Source of the DNA: an uncultured Kiritimatiellota bacterium
Lineage (GTDB): Bacteria; Verrucomicrobiota; Kiritimatiellia; RFP12; DVOR01
Reading direction: 5' to 3'
Assembly (NCBI GenBank): GCA_944389545.1
Contig: CALXMT010000021.1
Span: forward strand, 1 to 43,938
DNA length: 43,938 bases
The translations under genes and the position numbers were made by a program. Position 1 is the first letter of the stretch. Every line of letters starts with the position of its first letter. Positions 25,695 to 34,071 of this stretch are shown here, one piece after another. The notes below the pieces were generated by a model that was not told the DNA's origin, did not search any database, and saw only the letters and a program-made list of their open reading frames with translations.

Positions 25695-25731
25695 GGGGCG
25701 TGGCGGTCCGCCGCCACGTCCCTTTTTATTT
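25695..25731 (+). terminator. Intrinsic terminator of the envelope operon
   Basis: GGGGCGTGGCGG pairs with CCGCCACGTCCC (12 bp, one G-T) around a 4-nt loop and is followed by TTTTTATTT. It cleanly closes the operon 24 nt after the last stop codon. Confidence 0.9.
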
Positions 25732-25736
25732 CCAGC

Positions 25737-26510
25737 AGTGGAAATAAAGAACCGCAAAGACGCAGGCGCTCTGTCGGAGCGCCCGGCTGATTGGCTGATT
25801 AGCTGATGGCCGTGGAAGGTTTGGCGCTTTGCGCCTGCACGGACTGATTGGAAAGCGAAGTGTGGCCGCTTGGTCCTGCGGGCCTCTCTGCCGTGCCCAT
25901 CCCTTGTGTTTCTGTCGTTTCCTGGAAACACATTTAAGCGACGCGGTAGGACCTATAGGACATATAGGACCTCTAGGACGGCGGCTGACGCCGCTCTGTA
26001 GAACGGTTGTTTGACGCCCCGCAGGGGCGCTCCTGTATCTCCTGAATCTCCTGCATTTCCTGAGCCAGGTCGTGTGCGCCTCTGGCGCACCAACTCCCAA
26101 AGCGTGGCGTGCGAAGCCCGCCACGCTCCTCAGACTCCGGGCCGGACGTGCGCCTTGCGCGCACGCACGGCCCGCCCCCCCGTGTTGCCTTCTTTGTGCG
26201 TCTTCGTGGTTCTTTGTGGACTTTGTGATAACCGCGCAGCGTCCGGCTTCATCGCCGCCAAGGGCGGCGGCTCGGGCTTCAACCTCCGGTGCTCCTCCAA
26301 GCTTCCCTGGAGCGTCCTGCGTGCGCTAGTACGCCGCCCGCCTCTGTGCCCCTCTGTCTTCTCTGTGTCCTCTGTGTTCGTCGGAATCTGCGGTTTCCCC
26401 ATCCTGGCAGTCTTCGTGTTCCTTCGTGGTTCTTCGTGGACTTCGTGATAGCCGCGCAGCGTGGGGCCGTATCCAAGCCTCCAAACTTCCAAGTTTCCAT
26501 CGCGCGTATC
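25737..26510. repeat. Intergenic repeat mosaic (long composite copy 2)
   Basis: There is no credible gene between the terminator and the pflB promoter. It starts with an inverted right half of the 16201-16366 element (25741-25810). From about 25937 it repeats the module order of 337-742: 9-bp TAGGACNNN (25945-25982), GCCCC/GGGGC hairpin, 9-bp TCCTGNATC (26029-26063), hairpins at 26074-26090 and 26102-26126, then TTTGTG- and CTCTGTG-type repeats. It ends in 8-bp CTTCCAAG units (about 26472-26500). Compared with copy 1, stems differ by compensatory changes. Bases 26510-26600 show nothing recognisable apart from a G-rich run at 26588-26607. Confidence 0.88.
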
Positions 26511-26608
26511 GTTTGTGCAAGCTAACTGCCTTTATGTCTGGCGCTCTGTTATTTTGTGTTTCTAGGTTTATGCCTGCACAAAATATGGTGGGGTGGGGGA
26601 GGGGTGGC

Positions 26609-26637
26609 TTGACAAGGCAATTTGTATTTGGTACAGT
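26609..26637 (+). promoter_or_regulatory. Promoter of pflB
   Basis: Consensus TTGACA (26609-26614), 17-base spacer, TACAGT (26632-26637). A G-rich run (GGGGTGGGGGAGGGG core) lies immediately upstream. The leader is about 73 nt and ends in AAGGAGGAA, a near-perfect ribosome site 7 nt before the ATG, consistent with high expression. Confidence 0.8.
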
Positions 26638-26715
26638 TTGGGGCACTTTCTCGGCTGATTGTGCGCGGGCTTCCGCCAAGGCCGAGAGCAGACTTCAAGA
26701 CAAGGAGGAACGGCA

Positions 26716-28953
26716 ATGGCCCAGTATCCCGAATTCAAACCCGGCAAGTGGCAGGACGCGATTGACGTCCGCGACTTCATCCAGAACAACTACACGCCCT
26801 ATGAAGGGGACGCGTCCTTCCTTGTCGGCCCCACCGCCCGCACCCAGAAGGTGAACGCCGAGTACGAGAAGCTCCACAAGGAGGAGTTTGAGAAGGGCGG
26901 CGTGCTCGATGTGGACGTGGAGAACGCCTCCAGCCTGCTCAACCACAAGCCCGGCTACCTCGACCGCGAGAACGAGATCATCGTCGGCCTGCAGACCGAC
27001 GCCCCGCTGAAGCGCTCCGTCAACCCCTTCGGCGGCATGCGCATGGCCGTCCAGGCCGCCGAGGCCTATGGTTACCACATCAGCGAGAAGCTGAAGACGG
27101 AGTTCACCTACCGCACCACCCACAACGACGGCGTCTTCCGCGCCTACACCAAGGATATGCGCGCCCTCCGCTCCGCGCACGTCCTCACCGGCTTGCCCGA
27201 CGCCTATGGCCGTGGCCGCATCATCGGCGACTACCGCCGCGTGGCGCTCTACGGCGTTGACCGCCTGATCGAGGAGAAGCAGAAGGACCTCGACGGCATC
27301 GGCACCGCCCCCGATGCCGTGATGGACGACGAGACCATCCGCCTGCGCGAGGACGTCTGGCGCCAGATCGATTACCTCGACCGTCTGAAGAAGATGGCCG
27401 AGATGTACGGTTGCGACATCTCCAAGCCCGCGCAGACCGCCAAGGAGGCCGTCCAGGCCACCTACTTCGCCTACCTCGCCGCCATCAAGGAGCAGAACGG
27501 CGCCGCCATGAGCCTCGGCCGCACCGCCACCTTCCTCGACATCTACATCGAGCGCGACATCCAGGCCGGCATCCTCACCGAAGAGACCGCCCAGGAGTTG
27601 ATCGACGACTACGTCCTCCACCTGCGCATGAACCGCCAGCTCCGCACCCCGGAGTACAACGAGCTCTTCGCCGGCGACCCCACCTGGACCACCGAGTCCC
27701 TCGGCGGCATGGGCCTCGATGGCCGCACGCTCGTCACCAAGACCACCTTCCGCGTGCTCCACACGCTCGAGAACCTCGGCCCCGCGCCCGAGCCGAACAT
27801 GACCGTCCTCTGGGCCCAGGGTCTGCCCCAGGGCTGGAAGGACTACTGCGCCCACGTCTCCATCGTCACCGACTCCGTGCAGTACGAGAACGACGACCTC
27901 ATGCGCGAGCGCTTCGGCGACGACTACGCCATCGCCTGCTGCGTCTCCGCCATGACCATCGGCAAGGACATGCAGTTCTTCGGCGCCCGCGCCAACCTCC
28001 CCAAGGCCCTCCTCATGGCCCTCAACGGCGGCCGCGAGGAAATCAAGGGCAAGCAGGTCGGCCCCAAGACTGACCTCCCCCCCGAAGGCCCGCTGGACTA
28101 CGAAGACACCCTCGCCCGCTTCAAGCAGGTCCTCTCCTGGCTCGCGCACCAGTACGTGAACACCATGAACGTGATTCACTACATGCACGACAAGTACGCC
28201 TACGAGAAGATCCAGATGGCCCTGCACGACACCCATCTGGCCCACCGCTGGATGGCCTTCGGCGCCGCCGGCCTCTCCGTCGCCGCCGACTCCCTCTCCG
28301 CCATCAAGTACGCCAAGGTCACCCCCATCCGCAATGAGGACGGCCTCACGGTGGACTTCAAGGTCGAGGGCGACTTCCCCAAGTTCGGCAACGACGACGA
28401 CCGCGTCGACGCCATCGCCAAGGAACTCGCCGAGTTCTTCTACGCCGAGCTCCGCAAGACCCCTTGCTACCGCGGCGCCGAGCACACCCTCAGCCTCCTC
28501 ACCATCACCTCCAACGTGATGTACGGCAAGAACACCGGCGCCACCCCCGATGGCCGCAAGGCCGGCGAGCCCTTCGCCCCCGGCGCCAACCCCATGCACG
28601 GCCGCGACGCCTCCGGCGCCGTCTTCTCCCTCAACTCCGTCGCCAAGCTCAACTACGACGCCTGCCGCGACGGCATCTCCAACACCTTCACCATCAACCC
28701 CTCCGCCCTCGGCAAGAGCGAGCCCGAACAGGTCTCCAACCTCACCCACCTCATGGATGGCTACTTCGTCCAAGGGGCCCACCACCTCAACGTCAACGTC
28801 TTCAACACCGACCTCCTCCGCGACGCCCAGGCCCACCCCGACAAGTACCCCAACCTCACCATCCGCGTCTCCGGCTATGCCGTCCGTTTCATCACCCTCT
28901 CCAAGAAGCACCAGGACGAAGTCATCGCCCGCACCTGCCACAGCTGCCTGTAA
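26716..28953 (+). CDS. pflB: Formate C-acetyltransferase (pyruvate formate-lyase, 745 aa)
   Basis: A glycyl-radical enzyme converting pyruvate and CoA to acetyl-CoA and formate in anaerobic fermentation. The catalytic adjacent cysteines are Cys408-Cys409 in AIACCVSAM. The radical glycine is Gly720 in RVSGYAVRF, near the C-terminus as required. The length equals typical PflB. Other family stretches include [20 protein letters not shown] and [18 protein letters not shown]. Codon choice is extremely C-ending (GCC, ACC, CTC, AAC), stronger than in neighbours, suggesting high expression. The radical-SAM activase PflA that it needs is not in this window. It is flanked by its own promoter and terminator, hence monocistronic. 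Confidence 0.98.
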   Translation: MAQYPEFKPGKWQDAIDVRDFIQNNYTPYEGDASFLVGPTARTQKVNAEYEKLHKEEFEKGGVLDVDVENASSLLNHKPGYLDRENEIIVGLQTDAPLKRSVNPFGGMRMAVQAAEAYGYHISEKLKTEFTYRTTHNDGVFRAYTKDMRALRSAHVLTGLPDAYGRGRIIGDYRRVALYGVDRLIEEKQKDLDGIGTAPDAVMDDETIRLREDVWRQIDYLDRLKKMAEMYGCDISKPAQTAKEAVQATYFAYLAAIKEQNGAAMSLGRTATFLDIYIERDIQAGILTEETAQELIDDYVLHLRMNRQLRTPEYNELFAGDPTWTTESLGGMGLDGRTLVTKTTFRVLHTLENLGPAPEPNMTVLWAQGLPQGWKDYCAHVSIVTDSVQYENDDLMRERFGDDYAIACCVSAMTIGKDMQFFGARANLPKALLMALNGGREEIKGKQVGPKTDLPPEGPLDYEDTLARFKQVLSWLAHQYVNTMNVIHYMHDKYAYEKIQMALHDTHLAHRWMAFGAAGLSVAADSLSAIKYAKVTPIRNEDGLTVDFKVEGDFPKFGNDDDRVDAIAKELAEFFYAELRKTPCYRGAEHTLSLLTITSNVMYGKNTGATPDGRKAGEPFAPGANPMHGRDASGAVFSLNSVAKLNYDACRDGISNTFTINPSALGKSEPEQVSNLTHLMDGYFVQGAHHLNVNVFNTDLLRDAQAHPDKYPNLTIRVSGYAVRFITLSKKHQDEVIARTCHSCL

Positions 28954-28970
28954 GCCGAGGACAACCTCCC

Positions 28971-29000
28971 AAAAAAGCCCCGCCCGCGCGGGGCTTTTTT
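28971..29000 (+). terminator. Intrinsic terminator of pflB
   Basis: AAAAAAGCCCCGC...GCGGGGCTTTTTT palindrome, about 13 bp stem, 18 nt past the stop. The A- and T-runs make it bidirectional in form. It is nearly identical to the nagA terminator at 30730-30756. Confidence 0.93.
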
Positions 29001-29069
29001 CTTTTTCCCCTCCCCCCGCGGCACCCAACCCCTTCCCCCGCGCCCCCAGACCCCTCCCTCCTCCCTCCC

Positions 29070-29223
29070 AGACCCTATAGTGGTCCAAGGTCAACCACTA
29101 TAGTGGTCGGGGTCGAGACCCTATAGTGGTCCGATGTGAGACCCTATAGTGGTCCGTGGTCGACCCCTATAGTGGTCCACTGCCGACCCCTATAGTGGTC
29201 CATCGCCGACCCCTATAGGGTCT
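29070..29223. repeat. Seven-copy 23-bp repeat array around CTATAG
   Basis: CTATAG occurs at 29075, 29098, 29121, 29144, 29167, 29190 and 29213, always exactly 23 bases apart. Each full unit is CTATAGTGGTCC, six variable bases, then GACCC or a near variant. The first and last units are bounded by AGACCCTATAG and CTATAGGGTCT, which are inverted repeats of each other. The array lies between the pflB terminator and the nagA promoter. Constant phasing with a variable interior suggests a multi-site protein-binding array (iteron- or operator-like). It is not a CRISPR. Confidence 0.9.
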
Positions 29224-29224
29224 C

Positions 29225-29460
29225 TACAAGAAGCTTGGCGGTTTGGCTTGATTGGGAGGGGTTTCATTCCACATCCCTTCAACTCCTCTGTCGCGCTTGA
29301 CGCGCTCCTGTATCTCCTGAACCTCCTGAATCTCCTGAAGCGCTTCACCCGTCGCCCCGCAGGGGCGTTCTGTTCTCTGTTCTCTGTTCTCCGTTCTCCG
29401 TTTTCCGGTCTCTGTTCTCCGTTTTCCGTTCTCCGTTCTCCGGGGCGCTTCAGCGCCCCA
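29225..29460. repeat. Intergenic repeat mosaic
   Basis: It holds 9-bp TCCTGNATC units (29307-29340), a GCCCCGCAGGGGC hairpin (about 29354), 7-bp TTCTCTG/TTCTCCG/TTTTCCG units (about 29370-29440), and the hairpin GGGGCGCT/AGCGCCCC (29442-29459). No gene is seen. Confidence 0.85.
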
Positions 29461-29471
29461 TGGAAAGACAC

Positions 29472-29500
29472 TTGCCGTGGGGGACGAAAAGCGGTATAGT
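29472..29500 (+). promoter_or_regulatory. Promoter of nagA
   Basis: TTGCCG (29472-29477), 17 bases, TATAGT (29495-29500), with five Gs at the start of the spacer. The leader is about 37 nt with AAGGAGAG eight bases before the ATG. Confidence 0.75.
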
Positions 29501-29543
29501 ATTCACAGTACACACCAACCTATCCTATCCAAGGAGAGCAGAC

Positions 29544-30707
29544 ATGGCTAAAGGTTTGATCAAGCACGCGTACATCGTCAGCCCCGGTTATGAGCTCGAC
29601 GACGGCGCCATCGTTATCGAGAACGGCAAAATCGCCCAGGTCCTCGAGCCCGGCACGCCTTATCCCACCGACACCGACTGGGTCTACGACGCCGAGGGCG
29701 AGCTGGTCATGCCCGGCTTCATCGACGTCCACACCCACGGCGCCGCCGGCGTCGACGTCTGCGACGCGGACGACCCCACCGCCATCGAGAAGATCGCCAA
29801 GGCCAAGCTCGAGGAAGGCTGCACCTCCTGGTGCCCCACCACCCTCACCGTCTCCTCGGAAGACCTGGAGAAGGCCCTCGGCCACGTCGCCGAATACCGC
29901 AAGAACGAGAAGTACGCCAAGGTCCTCGGCGTCCACCTCGAAGGCCCCTTCATCAACCCCGCCTGCTGCGGCGCCCAGAACCCCGCCTTCCTGCGCAAGC
30001 CCGACATCGAGGAAGTGAAGCGCCTCAACGCCATCACCCCCGTCTGCCAGATCTCCTTCGCCCCCGAGGCCGAGGTCGGCGAGGGCGCCAAGTTCGCCCG
30101 TGAGTGCCTCGAGATGGGCATCGTCCCCTCCGCCGGCCACACCAAGTGCTCCTACAAGGAGTTCAAGTCCGTCTACGCCGCGGGCCTGCGCCACCTGACC
30201 CACTTCTGCAACCAGATGACGCCCCTCCACCACCGCGACATCGGCCTGGTCGGCGCCGGCCTCCTCCTCGACGATCTCCGCACCGAGATGATCTGCGACA
30301 AGATCCACCTCTGCCCCGAGATGATCGACCTGGCCTTCAACACCAAGGACACCGACGCCATCCTCCTCATCACCGACTCCATGCGCGCCAGCCACATGCC
30401 CGACGGCCCCTCCAGCCTCGGCGGCCTGGACGTCATCGTGAAGGACGGCGCCGCCCGCCTCGCTTCCAACGGCGCCCTCGCCGGCTCCATCCTCCGCATG
30501 AACGTCGCCCTCAAGAACGTCCACGAGGTCACCGGCTTCCGCCTCTGCGAGCTCGTCAAGTGCACCTCCCACAACCAAGCCGTCGAGCACGGCCTCGGCG
30601 ACGTCCTCGGCTGCATCGAGCCCGGCTACATCGCCGACATCACCGTCCTGGACGACGAGGACTTCTCCGTCAAGGCCGTCTTCGTCAACGGCGAAAAGCG
30701 CCTGTAA
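29544..30707 (+). CDS. nagA: N-acetylglucosamine-6-phosphate deacetylase (387 aa)
   Basis: NagA removes acetate from GlcNAc-6-phosphate, the entry step for amino sugars from mucin, chitin or recycled peptidoglycan. The amidohydrolase metal and catalytic residues are visible: GFIDVHTHG (His63, His65), HLEGPF (Glu133), SAGHT (His199), LTHFCNQM (His220) and TDSM (catalytic Asp278). LAGS lies near the end. The length is normal. Codon use is very C-rich as in pflB. It is monocistronic with its own promoter and terminator. No nagB or transporter is adjacent. Confidence 0.97.
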   Translation: MAKGLIKHAYIVSPGYELDDGAIVIENGKIAQVLEPGTPYPTDTDWVYDAEGELVMPGFIDVHTHGAAGVDVCDADDPTAIEKIAKAKLEEGCTSWCPTTLTVSSEDLEKALGHVAEYRKNEKYAKVLGVHLEGPFINPACCGAQNPAFLRKPDIEEVKRLNAITPVCQISFAPEAEVGEGAKFARECLEMGIVPSAGHTKCSYKEFKSVYAAGLRHLTHFCNQMTPLHHRDIGLVGAGLLLDDLRTEMICDKIHLCPEMIDLAFNTKDTDAILLITDSMRASHMPDGPSSLGGLDVIVKDGAARLASNGALAGSILRMNVALKNVHEVTGFRLCELVKCTSHNQAVEHGLGDVLGCIEPGYIADITVLDDEDFSVKAVFVNGEKRL

Positions 30708-30729
30708 GCCTCGCGCTTCCCTCCCCTCC

Positions 30730-30756
30730 AAAAAGCCCCGCCCGCGGGGCTTTTTT
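30730..30756 (+). terminator. Intrinsic terminator of nagA
   Basis: AAAAAGCCCCG/CGGGGCTTTTT stem with a CCCG loop and six Ts, 22 nt past the stop codon. Confidence 0.93.
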
Positions 30757-30774
30757 GTTGTCGTTTTCAGCGAA

Positions 30775-31195
30775 GCCGCGAAGGAACGCAAGGGCTTGGG
30801 CACAAGGGGCGGCTAGCGCCGCCCCGGATAACGGTGCGTGCAACGGCGAAGCAGCAAACCTTCCACGGCCACGGAGCGCCTCTATGGGGCGACGGATAAG
30901 GTCGTGGTTTGTGAGCGGCGAAGCCGCCGTCCTATATGTCCTATACGTCCTATATGTCCTACTGTGTTGTTTGTTTGGCACGTCGCAGACGTGCCGGGGT
31001 GCAGGGAGAACTTCTCCCTGCCGGGGTGTGGGGCAGCGCCCCACATCCTTCCAATCAGCTAATCAGTCCATTCCCTTTGTGTTCTTTGTGTCCTTTGTGA
31101 TTTTTCAATCCACGCTGGCAGTCCTGCGTGCGCTAGCACGCCCTTAATCTGTGTTACCAAAGGTCTTCCTAGCAAAGCGACGGAACAATCTGCGG
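30775..31195. repeat. Intergenic repeat mosaic
   Basis: It has the hairpin GGGGCGGC/GCCGCCCC (about 30804), the GTCCTATAN 9-bp repeats in inverted orientation (30931-30963), and the hairpin GGCACGTC/GACGTGCC (about 30978). Further along come the hairpin GTGGGGC/GCCCCAC (about 31027), CCAATCAG units (about 31050), TTTGTGTCC units (31075-31102) and a final block (about 31117-31155) that is the inverse of window positions 86-124. No gene is seen. Confidence 0.85.
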
Positions 31196-31205
31196 TTCCT
31201 TTGTG

Positions 31206-31233
31206 TTAGGAGGGGCGGGGGATTTGGTACAAT
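31206..31233 (+). promoter_or_regulatory. Promoter of lgt, probably giving a leaderless transcript
   Basis: TACAAT (31228-31233) with a weak TTAGGA -35 16 bases upstream and a G-rich spacer. The -10 ends only 6 bases before the ATG at 31240, so the expected transcription start coincides with the start codon. There is no room for a Shine-Dalgarno sequence inside the transcript. Confidence 0.6.
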
Positions 31234-31239
31234 GGGGCC

Positions 31240-32088
31240 ATGCGATCGGATTTGTTTGCGATAGGCGGCTTTAAGCTGCATACGTATGGGCTGATGATGG
31301 CCATCGGCTTTGTGTTGTGTTATCTCTTGGCGCGGCGTTTGGCGCGGCAGACGGGCCGAAACCCGGCCATGGTGGACACATTGATCATGGTGGCGGCGGT
31401 CTGCGGCATCATCGGGGCGCGATTGGTCTACGTGCTCCAGTTTTGGAATGAGCCGCAGGGGCAGACGGGGCTCTCCTTCGCGGAGGCGCCGATGCAGATC
31501 TTCCAGCTGTGGAAGGGCGGCCTGGTCTACTATGGCGGCTTTATCGCGGCGACGCTGGGCATCTTGGTCTATGGGCTGATGCGGCGGACCGTGGAGCCGG
31601 TGCGGGCGTTGCTGGATTACTGCGTGGTCTTTGTGCCGTTGGGACAGGCCTTTGGGCGCGTGGGGTGTTTCTTCCATGGGTGCTGCTACGGCGGGCGGAC
31701 GGAGTCCGCGCTGGGGGTCAGCTTCCCCATGGGGTCGCCGGCGTGGAGCGCACAGGTACGCGAAGGCCTGCTTTCGCCCTACGCCACGCACGCCCTGCCG
31801 GTGTGGCCGACGCAACTCTTCGAGGCCGCCGGGTGCGCGTTGCTCTTTGGCGCGCTCTGGTGGGTCTACAAGCGGCGGCGGGAGAATCTGGGCCTTTGCT
31901 GCGGACTTTACGCGATGGCCTACGGCGCGCTTCGCTTCATCGGCGAATGCCTGCGCGATGACCCGCGTGGCGATCGGCTTTTTGGTCTGACCTTCAGTCA
32001 GAACGTTTCCTTGGCCCTGATGGTGTTGGGCTTTGGGTTTCTTTGGTTCGCGTTTCGGGAGAGTAAGCATGGAACAGAGCACCGTTGA
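31240..32088 (+). CDS. lgt: Prolipoprotein diacylglyceryl transferase (282 aa)
   Basis: Lgt transfers diacylglycerol from phosphatidylglycerol to the lipobox cysteine of prolipoproteins in the inner membrane. The family stretches are present: HTYGLMMAIGF (residues 14-24), GARLVYVL (59-66), GGLVYYGGF (93-101), GQAFGRVGCFFHGCCYG with the key Arg140, and WPTQLFEA later. About seven hydrophobic segments are seen. It matures the four lipoproteins of the 16.7-25.7 kb operon among others. The ATG lies 6 nt after a -10 element, suggesting leaderless expression. Its 3' end overlaps the LUD gene by 20 nt. Confidence 0.96.
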   Translation: MRSDLFAIGGFKLHTYGLMMAIGFVLCYLLARRLARQTGRNPAMVDTLIMVAAVCGIIGARLVYVLQFWNEPQGQTGLSFAEAPMQIFQLWKGGLVYYGGFIAATLGILVYGLMRRTVEPVRALLDYCVVFVPLGQAFGRVGCFFHGCCYGGRTESALGVSFPMGSPAWSAQVREGLLSPYATHALPVWPTQLFEAAGCALLFGALWWVYKRRRENLGLCCGLYAMAYGALRFIGECLRDDPRGDRLFGLTFSQNVSLALMVLGFGFLWFAFRESKHGTEHR

Positions 32089-32734
32089 TGAGATGTTGGC
32101 CTGGCAGAGCGGCGTGCGCCTGGCGGCCGTGGCCGACAAACTGCGCGCCCGCGGTTTCGAGGCCGAGGTTTGCGACACGCGTGAGGCCGCCCGCGCCCGG
32201 GTCGTCGCCCTGGCGCAGGACGCCAAGAGCGTGGGCTTCGGCGGGTCGCTTTCCGTGGCGTGCCTGAACCTGACGCGCGAACTGCGCGAGGCCGGCAAGG
32301 AAATCCTCAACCACGGCTTCCCGAACCTCTCGTTTGAGGAGAAGATGGAAATCATGCGCCGCCAACTGACGTGCGACCTCTTCCTCTCCTCCATCAACGC
32401 GCTGACCAGCGATGGCGTGATTGTGAACGTGGACGGCAACGGCAACCGCGTGGCCTCGACCATCTTTGGACCCCGCCGCGTGGTCTTCGTGGTCGGCCGC
32501 AACAAGATTGTCACGGGCGGCGTCCATGCCGCGCTCGAGCGCGTCCGCGCCGTGGCCGGCCCCGTGAACGCGCACCGTCTGAACAAGAAGACGCCCTGCG
32601 CCACGACGGGGGCCTGCGCCGATTGCGCGGGGAGTTGCCCCGAGAGCATCTGCCGCGTGGTGACGATCATCCGTCAGCGGCCCTCTTGCACGCCCACCAC
32701 GGTGCTCCTGGTGAACGAGGATCTGGGCCTGTGA
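32069..32734 (+). CDS. LUD domain (LutC/YkgG-like) protein (221 aa)
   Basis: It has the LUD fold marks: VGFGGSLSV (about residues 52-60), a LFLSSINALTSDGVIVNVDG-type core (about 108-127), GNRVA, and VVFVVGRNKIV. A cysteine-rich C-terminal segment, CATTGACADCAGSCPESICR-like, is probably an Fe-S or metal site. LUD proteins take part in lactate utilisation in LutABC systems, but lone LUD proteins like this (annotated lactate utilisation protein or DUF162) have no proven role. The ATG with GGGAGAG upstream lies inside the end of lgt. The stop overlaps the rimO GTG start (GTGA). It is coexpressed with lgt, rimO and rnhB. Confidence 0.9.
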   Translation: MEQSTVDEMLAWQSGVRLAAVADKLRARGFEAEVCDTREAARARVVALAQDAKSVGFGGSLSVACLNLTRELREAGKEILNHGFPNLSFEEKMEIMRRQLTCDLFLSSINALTSDGVIVNVDGNGNRVASTIFGPRRVVFVVGRNKIVTGGVHAALERVRAVAGPVNAHRLNKKTPCATTGACADCAGSCPESICRVVTIIRQRPSCTPTTVLLVNEDLGL

Positions 32735-34071
32735 GCAGCGTCGGCATTGTCTCTCTCGGGTGCTCCAAGAACCTCGCCGACAGCGAGGTCATGGCCGGAC
32801 TCTTGCTCAAGGCCGGGCACACGCTCGCGCCGACGCCCGACCGCGCCGACGTCATCTTGGTGAACACCTGCGCCTTCATCGAGCCCGCGCGCGCCGAGGC
32901 CGCCGAGAACATCTTGGCCGCCTGCGCCCACAAGGCCGACGGCCACTGCCGCGCCGTGGTGGTGACGGGGTGCATGCCCCAGCGCTACCGCGAACAGATG
33001 GCCGAGGCCTTCCCCGACGTCGACGCCTTCCTGGGCGTGGACGAACTCGACCGTCTGCCCGAGGTGCTCAAGGCCCTGACCAAGCGCCGTCGCGCGGCCC
33101 TGCCCGTGACCATCGCGCCCGGTCTGCCCACGCGCACCTTCGATAAGCCCATCCCCGCACTTCGCCTCACCGGCCCCGTCTTCGCCTACATGAAGATCGC
33201 CGAGGGGTGCAACCACGCCTGTGCCTTCTGCGCCATCCCGCTCTTCCGCGGTCGCCTCCGCAGCCGCCCCGTCGACGCCCTGCTCGATGAGGCCCGCGCC
33301 CTGATCGAGACCGGCTGCCGCGAAATCAACCTGGTGGCACAGGACGTCACGGCCTACGGCAAGGACCGCCGCGACGGCTCCTCCCTGGCCTCGCTCCTGC
33401 GTGAACTCGATGCCCTGGACGGCGACTTCTGGGTGCGTTGGCTCTACGGTTTCCACAACCATGTCACCGATGAGCTGTTGGAGGTCATGGCCGGGGCCCG
33501 CCACATCGTGCCCTACTTCGACCTGCCCATCCAGCATTGCGCGCCGGACATCCTCCGCGCCATGCGCCGCGCCGACACCATCAAGGCCATCGAGACTTTC
33601 CCCGCGCGCCTCCGCGCCGCCGTCCCCGGCGCCACCCTCCGCACCACCTGCATGGTCGGCTTCCCTGGCGAGACGGAAGACCACTTCAAGGCCCTCCTCG
33701 ACTACGTCCAGGCCGTCCGCTTCGACCGCCTCGGCGCCTTCATCTTCTCCCCCGAGGAAGGCACCGCGGCCGCCGACCTCCCCGACCTGCCGCCGCCCGA
33801 GGTCGCCCAGCGCCGCCACCGCGAGCTGATGGAGACCCAGGCCCGCATCGCCCACGAACTCGACCGTGCCCGCGTGGGCTCCCGCGGCCGCGCCCTCATC
33901 GTGGACTACCGCGGGGCGGACGGCGCCGTGGCCCGTTTGCCTCACCAGGCCCCCGAGGTCGACGGCCTCACCCGTATCGCCCACGTGCCCGACTCCGTCA
34001 AGCCGGGAGACTTCGTGGACGTGCGTGTCACCGGTCGCCGCGGCTACGACCTCACCGCCACGCTCGTATGA
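32731..34071 (+). CDS. rimO: Ribosomal protein uS12 methylthiotransferase RimO (446 aa)
   Basis: A radical-SAM enzyme that methylthiolates the conserved Asp of ribosomal protein S12. The N-terminal cluster cysteines are Cys11 (GCSKN), Cys47 (NTCAF) and Cys81 (GCMPQ). The radical SAM triad is Cys160, Cys164 and Cys167 (CNHACAFC). A TRAM-like domain forms the last 65 residues, ending DLTATLV. SLGCSKN at the very N-terminus distinguishes RimO from MiaB. The start is GTG at 32731, overlapping the LUD stop; the longer upstream open frame has no family similarity. Its stop overlaps rnhB (ATGA). Confidence 0.95.
   Translation: MSSVGIVSLGCSKNLADSEVMAGLLLKAGHTLAPTPDRADVILVNTCAFIEPARAEAAENILAACAHKADGHCRAVVVTGCMPQRYREQMAEAFPDVDAFLGVDELDRLPEVLKALTKRRRAALPVTIAPGLPTRTFDKPIPALRLTGPVFAYMKIAEGCNHACAFCAIPLFRGRLRSRPVDALLDEARALIETGCREINLVAQDVTAYGKDRRDGSSLASLLRELDALDGDFWVRWLYGFHNHVTDELLEVMAGARHIVPYFDLPIQHCAPDILRAMRRADTIKAIETFPARLRAAVPGATLRTTCMVGFPGETEDHFKALLDYVQAVRFDRLGAFIFSPEEGTAAADLPDLPPPEVAQRRHRELMETQARIAHELDRARVGSRGRALIVDYRGADGAVARLPHQAPEVDGLTRIAHVPDSVKPGDFVDVRVTGRRGYDLTATLV

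Noticed and set aside
26588-26607. G-quadruplex upstream of pflB
   Set aside because: Only three runs of three or more Gs are present, so the usual four-run rule is not met; kept only as a G-rich tract.
29070-29223. The 23-bp array as a CRISPR
   Set aside because: The conserved part is about 17 bases with 6 variable bases, far too short for spacers, and no cas gene is present.
29070-29223. T7-like promoter sequence (CACTATAGGG) on the minus strand of the array
   Set aside because: Only the initiation part matches; the upstream recognition bases are absent and there is no phage polymerase. The likeness is coincidental.
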